From the NCBI GenBank assembly GCA_963664365.1, contig OY761144.1:3224001-3288000 (forward strand): 64,000 nt of DNA, read 5' to 3'. The notes below the pieces were generated by a model. It was not told where the DNA came from, ran no database searches, and saw only the letters and a program-made list of their open reading frames with translations. How positions within the stretch are numbered: position 1 is the first letter of the stretch; every line of letters starts with the position of its first letter. The position numbers were made by a program, and so were the translations under genes. Source of the stretch: VXRN01 sp963664365 (GTDB taxonomy: Bacteria; Chloroflexota; Dehalococcoidia; Lucifugimonadales; UBA1123). Positions 25,617-32,044 of this stretch are shown here, piece by piece.

Positions 25617-26060
25617 TCACCCATCGCCGCGGTCTCTGAAGAAGGGACGCGCGCGTGGCGGACGGATGGAAATGTCGCCGTTGGGAGGCGGCAAGCGCTC
25701 AAGCAGGCCGACAAGCTCCTTCATGTTGTCTATGCTTTCTCTGACCTCATCTTCGGGCATCCATGCCTCGTAGAAGTTCGCATGAAGACTCTCGCCACTC
25801 CTGAACAACTCGCCAATTCTAGCCTGTCCCGTCTCATTCACGAGATGTCGGGCAACCAAGCGCACTTCCCAGTGGCTTGAGTGCCGCAATCCGCGCAATG
25901 CTCCCATTGCCTTGAGACTCTGGGACGCCGAGCCCCAAGCCTTTTCTGAGGCCTGAAGAAAGTCTCCCTTCTCGAACTCGTCATCCGCCTGACGCATGAG
26001 ACGGCGCGAGGTCTCTCTGTACTCCTCAGCGAGGGATTCATGAGTGGTGTATGTGGTCAT
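25617..26060 (-). CDS. Small helical protein, HEPN/PaREP1-like
   Basis: 147 residues predicted to be mainly helical: a long helix around 7-30 (EEYRETSRRLMRQADDEFEKGDFLQASEKAWGSASQSLKAM), then HWEVRLVARHLVN and FYEAWMPEDEVRESIDNMKELVGLLERL. The pattern of a helix pair with a 'GDFLQASEKAWGAA' core is reminiscent of PaREP1 or SAV_6107-type HEPN proteins. The HEPN catalytic RxxxxH is not clear. No toxin or nucleotidyltransferase gene adjoins. The last 20 residues (IRPPRARPFFRDRGDG) look disordered. Assignment is tentative. Confidence 0.7.
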   Translation of the reverse strand: MTTYTTHESLAEEYRETSRRLMRQADDEFEKGDFLQASEKAWGSASQSLKAMGALRGLRHSSHWEVRLVARHLVNETGQARIGELFRSGESLHANFYEAWMPEDEVRESIDNMKELVGLLERLPPPNGDISIRPPRARPFFRDRGDG

Positions 26061-26150
26061 TCATGTATCCTGTGGTCATCGGACTCATTCGTCCCGGATT
26101 CGCGCGTACTATACGGGCTGAGATGGAACGGGTCAAGAAACAACAGCGTC

Positions 26151-27452
26151 CTACGGAACCGGCCTCCTGCCCACTCCGACGTACTCGAACCCCAGCCTGT
26201 CCATTTCGCCCGGATCCAGAGCGTTCCTGCCGTCGAATACCAGCCGAGGGGGCGTCATGCACCGCGCCACGATCTGCCAGTCGGACTCGACTATCTCATC
26301 CCACTCCGTCAGCAGCGCCACCGCCTGCGCCCGATCCGCGGCCTCCTCCACACTCTCCACCATCTTGACCGACGAAGGCAGCGCCGATCGCGCCGACTCC
26401 ATCGCCTGTGGATCGAACGCCCGCACCTCGACGCCTTCGTCCACGAGCGCCCGTATCAGGTCCAGCGACGGAGCGTCCCGGACGTCGTCGGTCTCCGGCT
26501 TGAACGCCAGTCCAAGCGCCCCCACTCTCAGGCCGGCCAGCGCGCCCTCGAACCGTTGGCGCAAAGCGTGAAGCGGCAGAAGCCTCTGCCTGTTGTTCGT
26601 GTTGATGACCGACCTCAGCAAATCCACGTCAACGCCGCTCGTCAGCGCCAGGTGGTCGAGCGCGCGAACGTCCTTCGGAAAGCAGGACCCCCCGTATCCC
26701 ACGCCCGCATGGATCTTGGCGCCCGTCCTAGAGTCCAGCGCCAAGCCTTCGCTCACGTCGTCTATCGACGCCCCGATCGACCCGCAAATCGAGGCTATCT
26801 CGTTGATGAACGATATCCGAGTCGCCAGAAAAGCGTTGCTCGCGTACTTGATCATCTCCGCGCTCGTAATGTCCGTGACCATATACGGCGCCTCGATGCC
26901 TGTGTGCATACCCATCACGACATCGGCCGATCGCTTGTCACTCGAATCGACGCCGATCACGATCCGGTCCGGCGATTTCCAGTCCTCCACCGCCCTGCCC
27001 TCGCGCAGAAACTCCGGATTCGACGCGTACCCGATACCCGTCCCCTTCAACTCTCGCTCCAATATCCTCCGACCCGTGCCCGGTGGAACGGTGCTCTTCA
27101 TCACGACGACGAGGTCCTCGGAGCCGAGCGACCTGACCCACTCCACGGCGGCCCTCACCTGCTGAAGATCGGCTGCCCCGCCGTGCGTGGGAGGCGTGCC
27201 CGTCGCGATGAGCGCGGCGTCGCCGGGGTCTTCGGCTGCGTCGTCCCGATGCCTGAACCGAAGCGCCCCGCTTCGCAGACCGGACGCCACCTTGCTCCCT
27301 AAACCCGGCTCGTACATCGGCGCTCGGCCCGCGCCGAGCGTATCGATCCGACTCCGGTCGATGTCTATTCCCACAACGTCGTGGCCCGCTTCCGCCAGTC
27401 CGGCGGCGGCAACCGTGCCCACATATCCAAGTCCGACGACGGTTATCTTCAA
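26151..27452 (-). CDS. UDP-glucose/GDP-mannose dehydrogenase
   Basis: NAD-dependent double oxidation of a nucleotide sugar to the uronic acid, most often UDP-glucose to UDP-glucuronate. 433 residues: N-terminal Rossmann motif VVGLGYVGTVAAAGLAEAGH at residues 5-24, substrate-lid helices, catalytic Cys in VGYGGSCFPKDVRALDHLA (about 260), and a C-terminal nucleotide-binding domain (VGALGLAFKPETDDVRDAPS). It lies 9 bases behind the epimerase gene in the same direction, so both feed surface-glycan precursors. UDP-glucose is more likely than GDP-mannose, but this is not certain from motifs. Confidence 0.92.
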   Translation of the reverse strand: MKITVVGLGYVGTVAAAGLAEAGHDVVGIDIDRSRIDTLGAGRAPMYEPGLGSKVASGLRSGALRFRHRDDAAEDPGDAALIATGTPPTHGGAADLQQVRAAVEWVRSLGSEDLVVVMKSTVPPGTGRRILERELKGTGIGYASNPEFLREGRAVEDWKSPDRIVIGVDSSDKRSADVVMGMHTGIEAPYMVTDITSAEMIKYASNAFLATRISFINEIASICGSIGASIDDVSEGLALDSRTGAKIHAGVGYGGSCFPKDVRALDHLALTSGVDVDLLRSVINTNNRQRLLPLHALRQRFEGALAGLRVGALGLAFKPETDDVRDAPSLDLIRALVDEGVEVRAFDPQAMESARSALPSSVKMVESVEEAADRAQAVALLTEWDEIVESDWQIVARCMTPPRLVFDGRNALDPGEMDRLGFEYVGVGRRPVP

Positions 27453-27461
27453 CTCCGCTCC

Positions 27462-28385
27462 TTAGGATTGCGCTCGCTCCCAGCGTCTGACAACCTCTTC
27501 GATTCCCTCAGACGCCGGGATTAGCGGCTCCCAGCCGATCATCGCTTTCGCCTTCGAGTAGTCCGCCGACTTTCGCAGCTCCTCGAACTCGCCCCTCGGA
27601 TTCGGGATGACATGCTCGATCTCGCCGCCGACCATCGCGGCGATGTCGTTGACCGAGGTCTCCTCTTCAGGGCCGATGTTGAGCGCGAAGTTCTCCCCCG
27701 ACGGCAGGATGGCGGTCGAAGCCAGCAAGTTGGCCCGGACGACGTCCGAAACGTGCGTATAGCCCCTTGTCTGATTGCCGTCTCCATATACCGTCAACGG
27801 CCTACCCGCGTCCCGAAGCCGCAGAAAGTGAGGTATCACCAGCACGTAAGCGCCCTCCGTCGCCTGTCTCGGACCGTACACGTTGAAGTACCGCAGAGAG
27901 ACGACCCGCATATCGAACAGCCGCGCGAACATGTCCGCGTACTGCTCCCCGATTAGCTTCTGAAGCGCATACGGCGATTTGGGATTCGGCGTCATATCCT
28001 CGCGCATCGCGTGAGTCGCCTGGTCTCCGTACACGCTCGACGAGGACGAGTAGATGACGCGGCCAACGCCGTTCTCCCTGGCCGCCTGCAGCACGTTCAG
28101 CGTGCCGTTCACGTTCACGTCGTGAGTCCCTACGGGGTCTTGGATCGAGCGCGGAATCCGCGCCCAAGCCGCCGTGTGGAACACGCAGTCCGCCCCCTCC
28201 GTGGCGGCGCCGACCTGGTCGAAATCCGTCACCGAGCCTTCGATCAGGGTTGCCGCAGAGTTAAGGTGCGCCGCCTCGCCGGTCGAAAGATCGTCGAGGA
28301 CCGCCACATCATGGCCGAGTTCTACCAGATTGTCGACGAGATGCGAGCCGATGAAGCCGCAACCGCCGGTCACAACGTGTTTCAT
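27462..28385 (-). CDS. Nucleotide-sugar epimerase/dehydratase (SDR, GalE-like)
   Basis: Extended short-chain dehydrogenase of 307 residues. The NAD motif is VTGGCGFIGSHLVDNL at the N-terminus, and the catalytic YxxxK is in SPYALQKLIGEQYADM, preceded by YSSSSSVYG. RYFNVYGPRQ and the late TRGYTHVSDVVRANLLA are those of UDP-sugar 4-epimerases (GalE, WbpP, UDP-glucuronate epimerase). It is first of a two-gene unit with the nucleotide-sugar dehydrogenase, and ends 9 bases before it. Action on UDP-GlcNAc/UDP-Glc or the uronates cannot be distinguished. Confidence 0.91.
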   Translation of the reverse strand: MKHVVTGGCGFIGSHLVDNLVELGHDVAVLDDLSTGEAAHLNSAATLIEGSVTDFDQVGAATEGADCVFHTAAWARIPRSIQDPVGTHDVNVNGTLNVLQAARENGVGRVIYSSSSSVYGDQATHAMREDMTPNPKSPYALQKLIGEQYADMFARLFDMRVVSLRYFNVYGPRQATEGAYVLVIPHFLRLRDAGRPLTVYGDGNQTRGYTHVSDVVRANLLASTAILPSGENFALNIGPEEETSVNDIAAMVGGEIEHVIPNPRGEFEELRKSADYSKAKAMIGWEPLIPASEGIEEVVRRWERAQS

Positions 28386-28445
28386 GGTTTGAATGCAATC
28401 CTACCACCGCGATACCGCCCAAGCAATCGAAAGACCCCGGTTGAG

Positions 28446-28569
28446 CAGGGCAATCGCATTTCACTCAATGCCAGCTTTGGCAAAGCCTCCCAACTTCCCC
28501 TCTGGACTCCGGCCTCCGCCGGAGTGACGATGGACGATGCGCCTTCCAAGTCTAAATGCGATTGCCCTA
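28446..28569. mobile_element. MITE-like element, 124 bp, with target-site duplication
   Basis: Terminal inverted repeats CAGGGCAATCGCATTT (28446-28461) and AAATGCGATTGCCCTA (28554-28569) match at 15 of 16 positions. Both ends are flanked by the same 10-bp direct repeat CCCGGTTGAG (28436-28445 and 28570-28579), the footprint of a transposition event. No coding sequence is inside. An internal perfect hairpin ACTCCGGC/GCCGGAGT lies at 28506-28525. Its transposase must be elsewhere. Confidence 0.75.
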
Positions 28570-28624
28570 CCCGGTTGAGGTGGTATGCTTGCTATTGTCC
28601 ACCAACCAACTCGGAGGTAAGACC

Positions 28625-29686
28625 ATGGACAAAGTGCGATTGGCGATCGTGGGATGCGGGTCTATCGCGCCGTTGAGCGCGCCCGGATACCTTAAGCACG
28701 ATAAGTGCGAAGTGACGGCGCTGTGCGACCCGTTGGCTGAAAGGGCCGAGCAGAGAGCGAGGGAGTGGGGGATAGAGCCGCGCATCCACACGAGCTACGA
28801 GGACGTGCTGAACGATTCGAACGTGGACGCGGTGGAGTTGCTGACGCCAACGTTTCTTCATGCCGAGCAGGTCGTCGCTGGCCTTGAGGCGGGCAAGCAC
28901 GTGTCGTGCCAAAAACCGGCGGCGGTCAACGTGGGGGAGATGAGGGAGATAGCCACGGCGGCTGGGCGGGCGGACACGTACTACAGGACGACTGAGAATT
29001 TCTTGTATTACCCTCCTATCGTCAAGGCGCGGGAACTGATACGGGACGGGGCGGTGGGTGAGGTGTCGATGGTGCGAATACGTACGCTGAATGGGAGCGT
29101 GGAGGGCATTCACTTGCCAGTGATGGAGGGAGCTATGACGTGGCGACAGGACTCGTCGCGCAACCCGGGAGGGGCGCTTTATGACGACGGGTGGCACAAG
29201 GTCTCGACGGCGATCTGGTGGGGCGGTGAAGTGGAGCGGGTGTCGGCTCTGGTTACGAAGAGGCAGGACTTCCTGAACGAGTTTCCGAGCGTCGCGACGT
29301 GGAAGTACGCGGGCGCCGACCGCCTGGGGGTGATCGAGTACGCGCGGGCTGAAGAGATGCCGATGAGGACCCGCCACTACCCGGCGGACGAGTTCATGGA
29401 GGTGATCGGCTCCAAGGGTGTGTTGTGGGTGACGCGATGCACGGGCGAGATGCTGGACTTGCCTCCGGTGGTTCTGCACCTGGGGGACAAGAGTGTGTCT
29501 TACCAGGTTCCTATGGACTGGATAGATGGGTTCAACGGCGCCGCGGCGGACTTCGTGGACGGCATCCTGGAGGACCGCCAGCCGATGATGGACGCTCGGT
29601 TTTCGGAGGAGGCGCTGCGGACGATACTGGCGATGTACCGCTCGTCCGAGTCGGGCCTGTGGGTAACGCCGGCAGAGGTGGGGTGA
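28625..29686 (+). CDS. Gfo/Idh/MocA-family oxidoreductase
   Basis: NAD(P)-dependent sugar or inositol dehydrogenase-like enzyme, 353 residues from ATG 28625 (CGGAGG 7 bases upstream; an earlier in-frame ATG is rejected because it lies in the MITE). The Rossmann motif is LAIVGCGSIAPLSAPGYLKH, followed by the family motif VSCQKPAAVNVGEMREI, in which the usual EKP reads QKP. The C-terminal substrate domain has GGALYDDGWHKVSTAIWWGGEVERVSAL, with the expected Asp/His. Substrate unknown. Diverges from the nucleotide-sugar genes across the MITE. Confidence 0.9.
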   Translation: MDKVRLAIVGCGSIAPLSAPGYLKHDKCEVTALCDPLAERAEQRAREWGIEPRIHTSYEDVLNDSNVDAVELLTPTFLHAEQVVAGLEAGKHVSCQKPAAVNVGEMREIATAAGRADTYYRTTENFLYYPPIVKARELIRDGAVGEVSMVRIRTLNGSVEGIHLPVMEGAMTWRQDSSRNPGGALYDDGWHKVSTAIWWGGEVERVSALVTKRQDFLNEFPSVATWKYAGADRLGVIEYARAEEMPMRTRHYPADEFMEVIGSKGVLWVTRCTGEMLDLPPVVLHLGDKSVSYQVPMDWIDGFNGAAADFVDGILEDRQPMMDARFSEEALRTILAMYRSSESGLWVTPAEVG

Positions 29687-29692
29687 GACGAT

Positions 29693-29905
29693 TCAGCGCT
29701 GACGGGCCGCGGAGGCCGGCGCAGGTTCCGCTGAGCGCCCCTCGTCCGAGTCTCCGACAGACCCGCTAGAGGATGAACGCGCGTAACTTTGGTAACGCTC
29801 GATTTCGGCGTCCGGATTCTTGACCGACCGCCACTCGCCCCGCTCGAACGAAGCTTCAAGCTCCCGCTCTTCCTCGTCAAGCTCGATCTTGTCAAAGTCA
29901 ATCAT
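29693..29905 (-). pseudogene. Truncated CopG-like antitoxin remnant
   Basis: From ATG 29905 the 70 residues open IDFDKIELDEEERELEASFE and then RGEWRSVKNPDAEIERYQSYAR. This matches the N-terminal toxin-wrapping part of the CopG-type antitoxins that partner BrnT/RelE-class toxins. In that family a ribbon-helix-helix DNA-binding domain should follow; instead the chain continues as low-complexity Ser/Ala/Pro (SSSSGSVGDSDEGR) and ends. No toxin gene is adjacent. It runs convergently towards the oxidoreductase, six bases from its stop. Best read as a decayed antitoxin; a functional short protein is possible. Confidence 0.6.
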
Positions 29906-29955
29906 CACTGCCACCTGCAATTGGAACCGGGCACAGCGTCATTATACTGAAGAGC

Positions 29956-29987
29956 CTGTGTCAGTTTGGTAGGTGAAGGTATCACCC
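29956..29987. repeat. 32-base end fragment shared with the 50.3-kb element
   Basis: CTGTGTCAGTTTGG followed by AGGTGAAGGTATCACCC matches the reverse complement of 50352-50383 at 31 of 32 positions. Only this end is shared; the sequences diverge immediately after. Confidence 0.7.
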
Positions 29988-29992
29988 CACTT

Positions 29993-30058
29993 GCCCCGCT
30001 CCACCCCGCTGGAATGCCGAGCGGCGCGCCGCTGCGCGGGTTCCGGCCCCTTATCGGG
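29993..30058. repeat. 66-base GC-rich repeat, copy 1
   Basis: Starts GCCCCGCTCCACCCCGCTGG, contains the perfect palindrome AGCGGCGCGCCGCT and ends TTCCGGCCCCTTATCGGG. A second copy lies at 30158-30223 with only a few changes. Between them is ordinary non-coding sequence. The whole 29906-30379 stretch has no credible gene. Confidence 0.8.
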
Positions 30059-30157
30059 TACGGGGCAAGCTCCCGTATCGGGGTACGGGACATGCCTTCG
30101 CCGAAATGGCGGTGGTGTCTGAACTGTGACTTTTGTGATTATGGTGATTAGTGTGAT

Positions 30158-30223
30158 GCCCCGCTCCACCCCGCTGGAATGCCGAGCGGCGAGCCGCTGC
30201 GCGGGTTCCGGCCCCTTATTGGG
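30158..30223. repeat. 66-base GC-rich repeat, copy 2
   Basis: Near-identical to 29993-30058 in the same orientation (AGCGGCGAGCCGCT in place of the perfect palindrome). Just upstream of it, GGTGTCTGAACTGTGA (30114-30129) recurs exactly at 30746-30761. Downstream, short CTGCACC(T/C)T tandem units occur near 30299-30325 and 30396-30413. Confidence 0.8.
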
Positions 30224-30379
30224 GAGGGGGTTGAGTCGGGTTGTATCAAGTTTATTGACTCGTATGTTGTTAGGGGTGGAAAAAGTTTTTTGAAATACCT
30301 GCACCTTCTGCACCCTCTGCACCCGTCAAAGCTGAGAGAGGATCGGTCCAGCTTTGGGAGACGGGGCATTTTGGGGAAA

Positions 30380-30667
30380 TCATTTCTGCTCCCTATCTGC
30401 ACCTTCTGCACCCGTTTGTGGTGTCTCGGGGATTAGCCGGATGCCCTTGAACAGGCGGCGTCCGTGAGAGTTATGCGTTTTTACTCTGAAGATGTCCCAG
30501 ACGGAGGTGTAGAGTCGGTGGGCGCTGACTGGGTTGTGGCGGTTGGCCGCGCACCAGTCTTTGTATGCGGCGTAGAGGTCGGCGCGGTTGAGGAGGCCGG
30601 ACAGTTCTTCGGGCGTGGTGAGCTTGTCGAATTCGGAGATGAGGCTTTTGATTTCCGGGTCGAGCAT
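30380..30667 (-). CDS. Small protein resembling a phage-type primase C-terminal winged helix
   Basis: 95 residues from ATG 30667 (AAAGGTGATAAG upstream). The N-terminal helix (LDPEIKSLISEFDKLTTPEELSGL) leads to LYAAYKDWCAANRHNPVSAHRLYTSVWDIFR and NSHGRRLFKGIRLI. This is the pattern of the winged-helix tail found at the C-terminus of P4/D5-like phage and plasmid primases, here free-standing. The end of the gene runs into CTGCACC tandem units, so the C-terminus may be altered. No helicase or other phage gene is present. It could be a remnant of an integrated element or a free-standing DNA-binding protein. Confidence 0.5.
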   Translation of the reverse strand: MLDPEIKSLISEFDKLTTPEELSGLLNRADLYAAYKDWCAANRHNPVSAHRLYTSVWDIFRVKTHNSHGRRLFKGIRLIPETPQTGAEGADREQK

Positions 30668-30814
30668 GGTCTTATCACCTTTGGGTTGGGTATCAGGGAA
30701 CCGATATGTTCTATGATATTGGGGAACGGCGGTTCGTGTCAAGGGGGTGTCTGAACTGTGATCTTTATGCTTATGGGATTTCGATGATTGGGGGCTCCTA
30801 TACTGTATGATGGC

Positions 30815-30843
30815 TTGAAAACATGTATCCTTGCGGATACAAT
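30815..30843 (+). promoter_or_regulatory. Promoter and operator of the toxin-antitoxin locus
   Basis: TTGAAA (30815-30820), 17 bases, then TACAAT (30838-30843): a near-ideal sigma70 promoter. Between the boxes TGTATCC (30824-30830) and GGATACA (30835-30841) form a perfect 7-bp inverted repeat with a 4-base spacer, placed to block polymerase. This is the expected site for autorepression by the downstream antitoxin. Confidence 0.75.
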
Positions 30844-30850
30844 ACTCATA

Positions 30851-30949
30851 GTGAAATATGAAGTTGTCAAGAGCGCCACGTTCCTCAACTGGTTGAGGGG
30901 ATTGCGCGGGAGTCAACATGAGCATAGAGACCTATACCCCATGGGATAG
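30851..30949 (+). pseudogene. Truncated HigB/RelE-like toxin remnant
   Basis: A GTG-started frame right behind the promoter reads KYEVVKSATFLNWLRGLR, the normal N-terminus of RelE/HigB-like toxins (compare the common YEVR-TE-F--WL--LRD opening). Homology stops there: the frame runs through the antitoxin start in another phase and ends at a TAG at 30947-30949. The rest of the ~100-residue toxin is gone, so an internal deletion has joined the toxin's first ~20 codons to the antitoxin gene. Confidence 0.6.
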
Positions 30950-31211
30950 CGCCGAACTTCTCACCGATGACGAAATGATCATCGAATACCTCAAGGCGGC
31001 TCTCGAAGAAAACGATCCATCCTACTTCACCAAAGCTGTCGGAAACGTTGCGCGGGCCAAAGGCATGACATCAATCGCCCAGGAATCCCAATTGGGCCGT
31101 CCAAGCCTCTACAAGGCGTTGTCCGGTGAGCGAGACCCCCGAATTGGCACCGTGATGAAAGTTCTCGAAGCGATTGGCGTCCAACTCACAGTCGAATTGA
31201 AGGTGGCCTGA
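30918..31211 (+). CDS. Antitoxin of a HigBA/RelE-type module (addiction module antidote family)
   Basis: 97 residues: an N-terminal toxin-contacting part (TYTPWDSAELLTDDEMIIEYLKAALEENDPSYFTKAVGNVARAKGM) then an HTH of the Xre type (TSIAQESQLGRPSLYKALSGERDPRIGTVMKVLEAIGVQLTVEL). This is the family whose genes normally follow the toxin gene directly. GGGAG lies just upstream of ATG 30918. Because the toxin is reduced to a stub, this is probably a solitary antitoxin or a transcriptional regulator still acting on its own promoter. Confidence 0.9.
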   Translation: MSIETYTPWDSAELLTDDEMIIEYLKAALEENDPSYFTKAVGNVARAKGMTSIAQESQLGRPSLYKALSGERDPRIGTVMKVLEAIGVQLTVELKVA

Positions 31212-31254
31212 CATCCCCGATACGGGAATCGCTGCCATTGCGGAAAGGAACCAA

Positions 31255-32031
31255 ATGCCCAACTTCGCTGCCAACCTGACAATGCTCTTCAACGAGGTGG
31301 ACTTCCTCGACAGGTTCGCCGCCGCCGCTTCAGCCGGTTTCAAGGGCGTCGAGTACGTATCCCCTTACGAATACGATAAGGGCCAACTTGCCGAACTGCT
31401 TCAGAAGCACGATCTGACCCAGGCGCTTCACAACATGCCCGTCGGAGACTGGGACGCCGGAGACCGCGGCATCGCCTGCGACCCCAACAGGGTCGGCGAG
31501 TTCCAGGACAGCGTCGGCCTGACGATAGAGTACGCGACCGCGCTCGGATGCGAGCAGGTCAACTGCCTCGCCGGAATCCTGCCACGCGACGTTTCGAGCC
31601 GACAGGCCCACGAGACCCTCGTGGACAACCTGAGGTTCGCCGCCCCGGAGATGCAGAAGGCCGGAGTGCGACTCCTCATCGAGCCGATCAACACGATAGA
31701 TATTCCCGGCTTCGTCCTGAACAGGACCCACGAGGCGCGGTCTATCATCGGAGAGGTCGGCTCCGGCAACCTCTACCTCCAGCACGACATCTACCACATG
31801 CAGATAATGGAAGGCGACCTCGCCCGGACGATCGAGGCCAACCTGGACATCATCAGCCACCTGCAGATCGCCGACAACCCCGGGCGCAACGAGCCGGGAA
31901 CCGGCGAGATAAATTACCCCTACCTCTTCGAGGTGATCGACTCAAGTGGCTACGATGGCTGGGTAGGCTGCGAATACCGACCCCTCACAACCACCGATGG
32001 GGGACTGGGCTGGATTAGGAAGTATCTCTAG
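31255..32031 (+). CDS. hyi: Hydroxypyruvate isomerase-like TIM-barrel enzyme
   Basis: 258-residue xylose-isomerase-like barrel of the hydroxypyruvate isomerase group, which interconverts hydroxypyruvate and tartronate semialdehyde in glyoxylate/glycolate use. Visible are FAANLTMLFNEVDFLDRF at the start, metal-ligand Glu143 in LLIEPINTIDIPGF, LQHDIYHMQ (Asp178), SHLQIADNPGRNEPGTGEI and Glu240 in VGCEYRP. Preceded by GGAAAGGAA. It is followed 13 bases later by the AceE-like gene, suggesting one operon. Glyoxylate carboligase and tartronate semialdehyde reductase are absent from the window, so another keto-sugar may be the substrate. Confidence 0.87.
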   Translation: MPNFAANLTMLFNEVDFLDRFAAAASAGFKGVEYVSPYEYDKGQLAELLQKHDLTQALHNMPVGDWDAGDRGIACDPNRVGEFQDSVGLTIEYATALGCEQVNCLAGILPRDVSSRQAHETLVDNLRFAAPEMQKAGVRLLIEPINTIDIPGFVLNRTHEARSIIGEVGSGNLYLQHDIYHMQIMEGDLARTIEANLDIISHLQIADNPGRNEPGTGEINYPYLFEVIDSSGYDGWVGCEYRPLTTTDGGLGWIRKYL

Positions 32032-32044
32032 AGGGAGCGCGAAT

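Noticed and set aside
29942..30436. Several short frames over the 66-base repeats
   Set aside because: They translate repeat sequence in different phases and give the same Arg/Gly/Pro peptides; no start signals.
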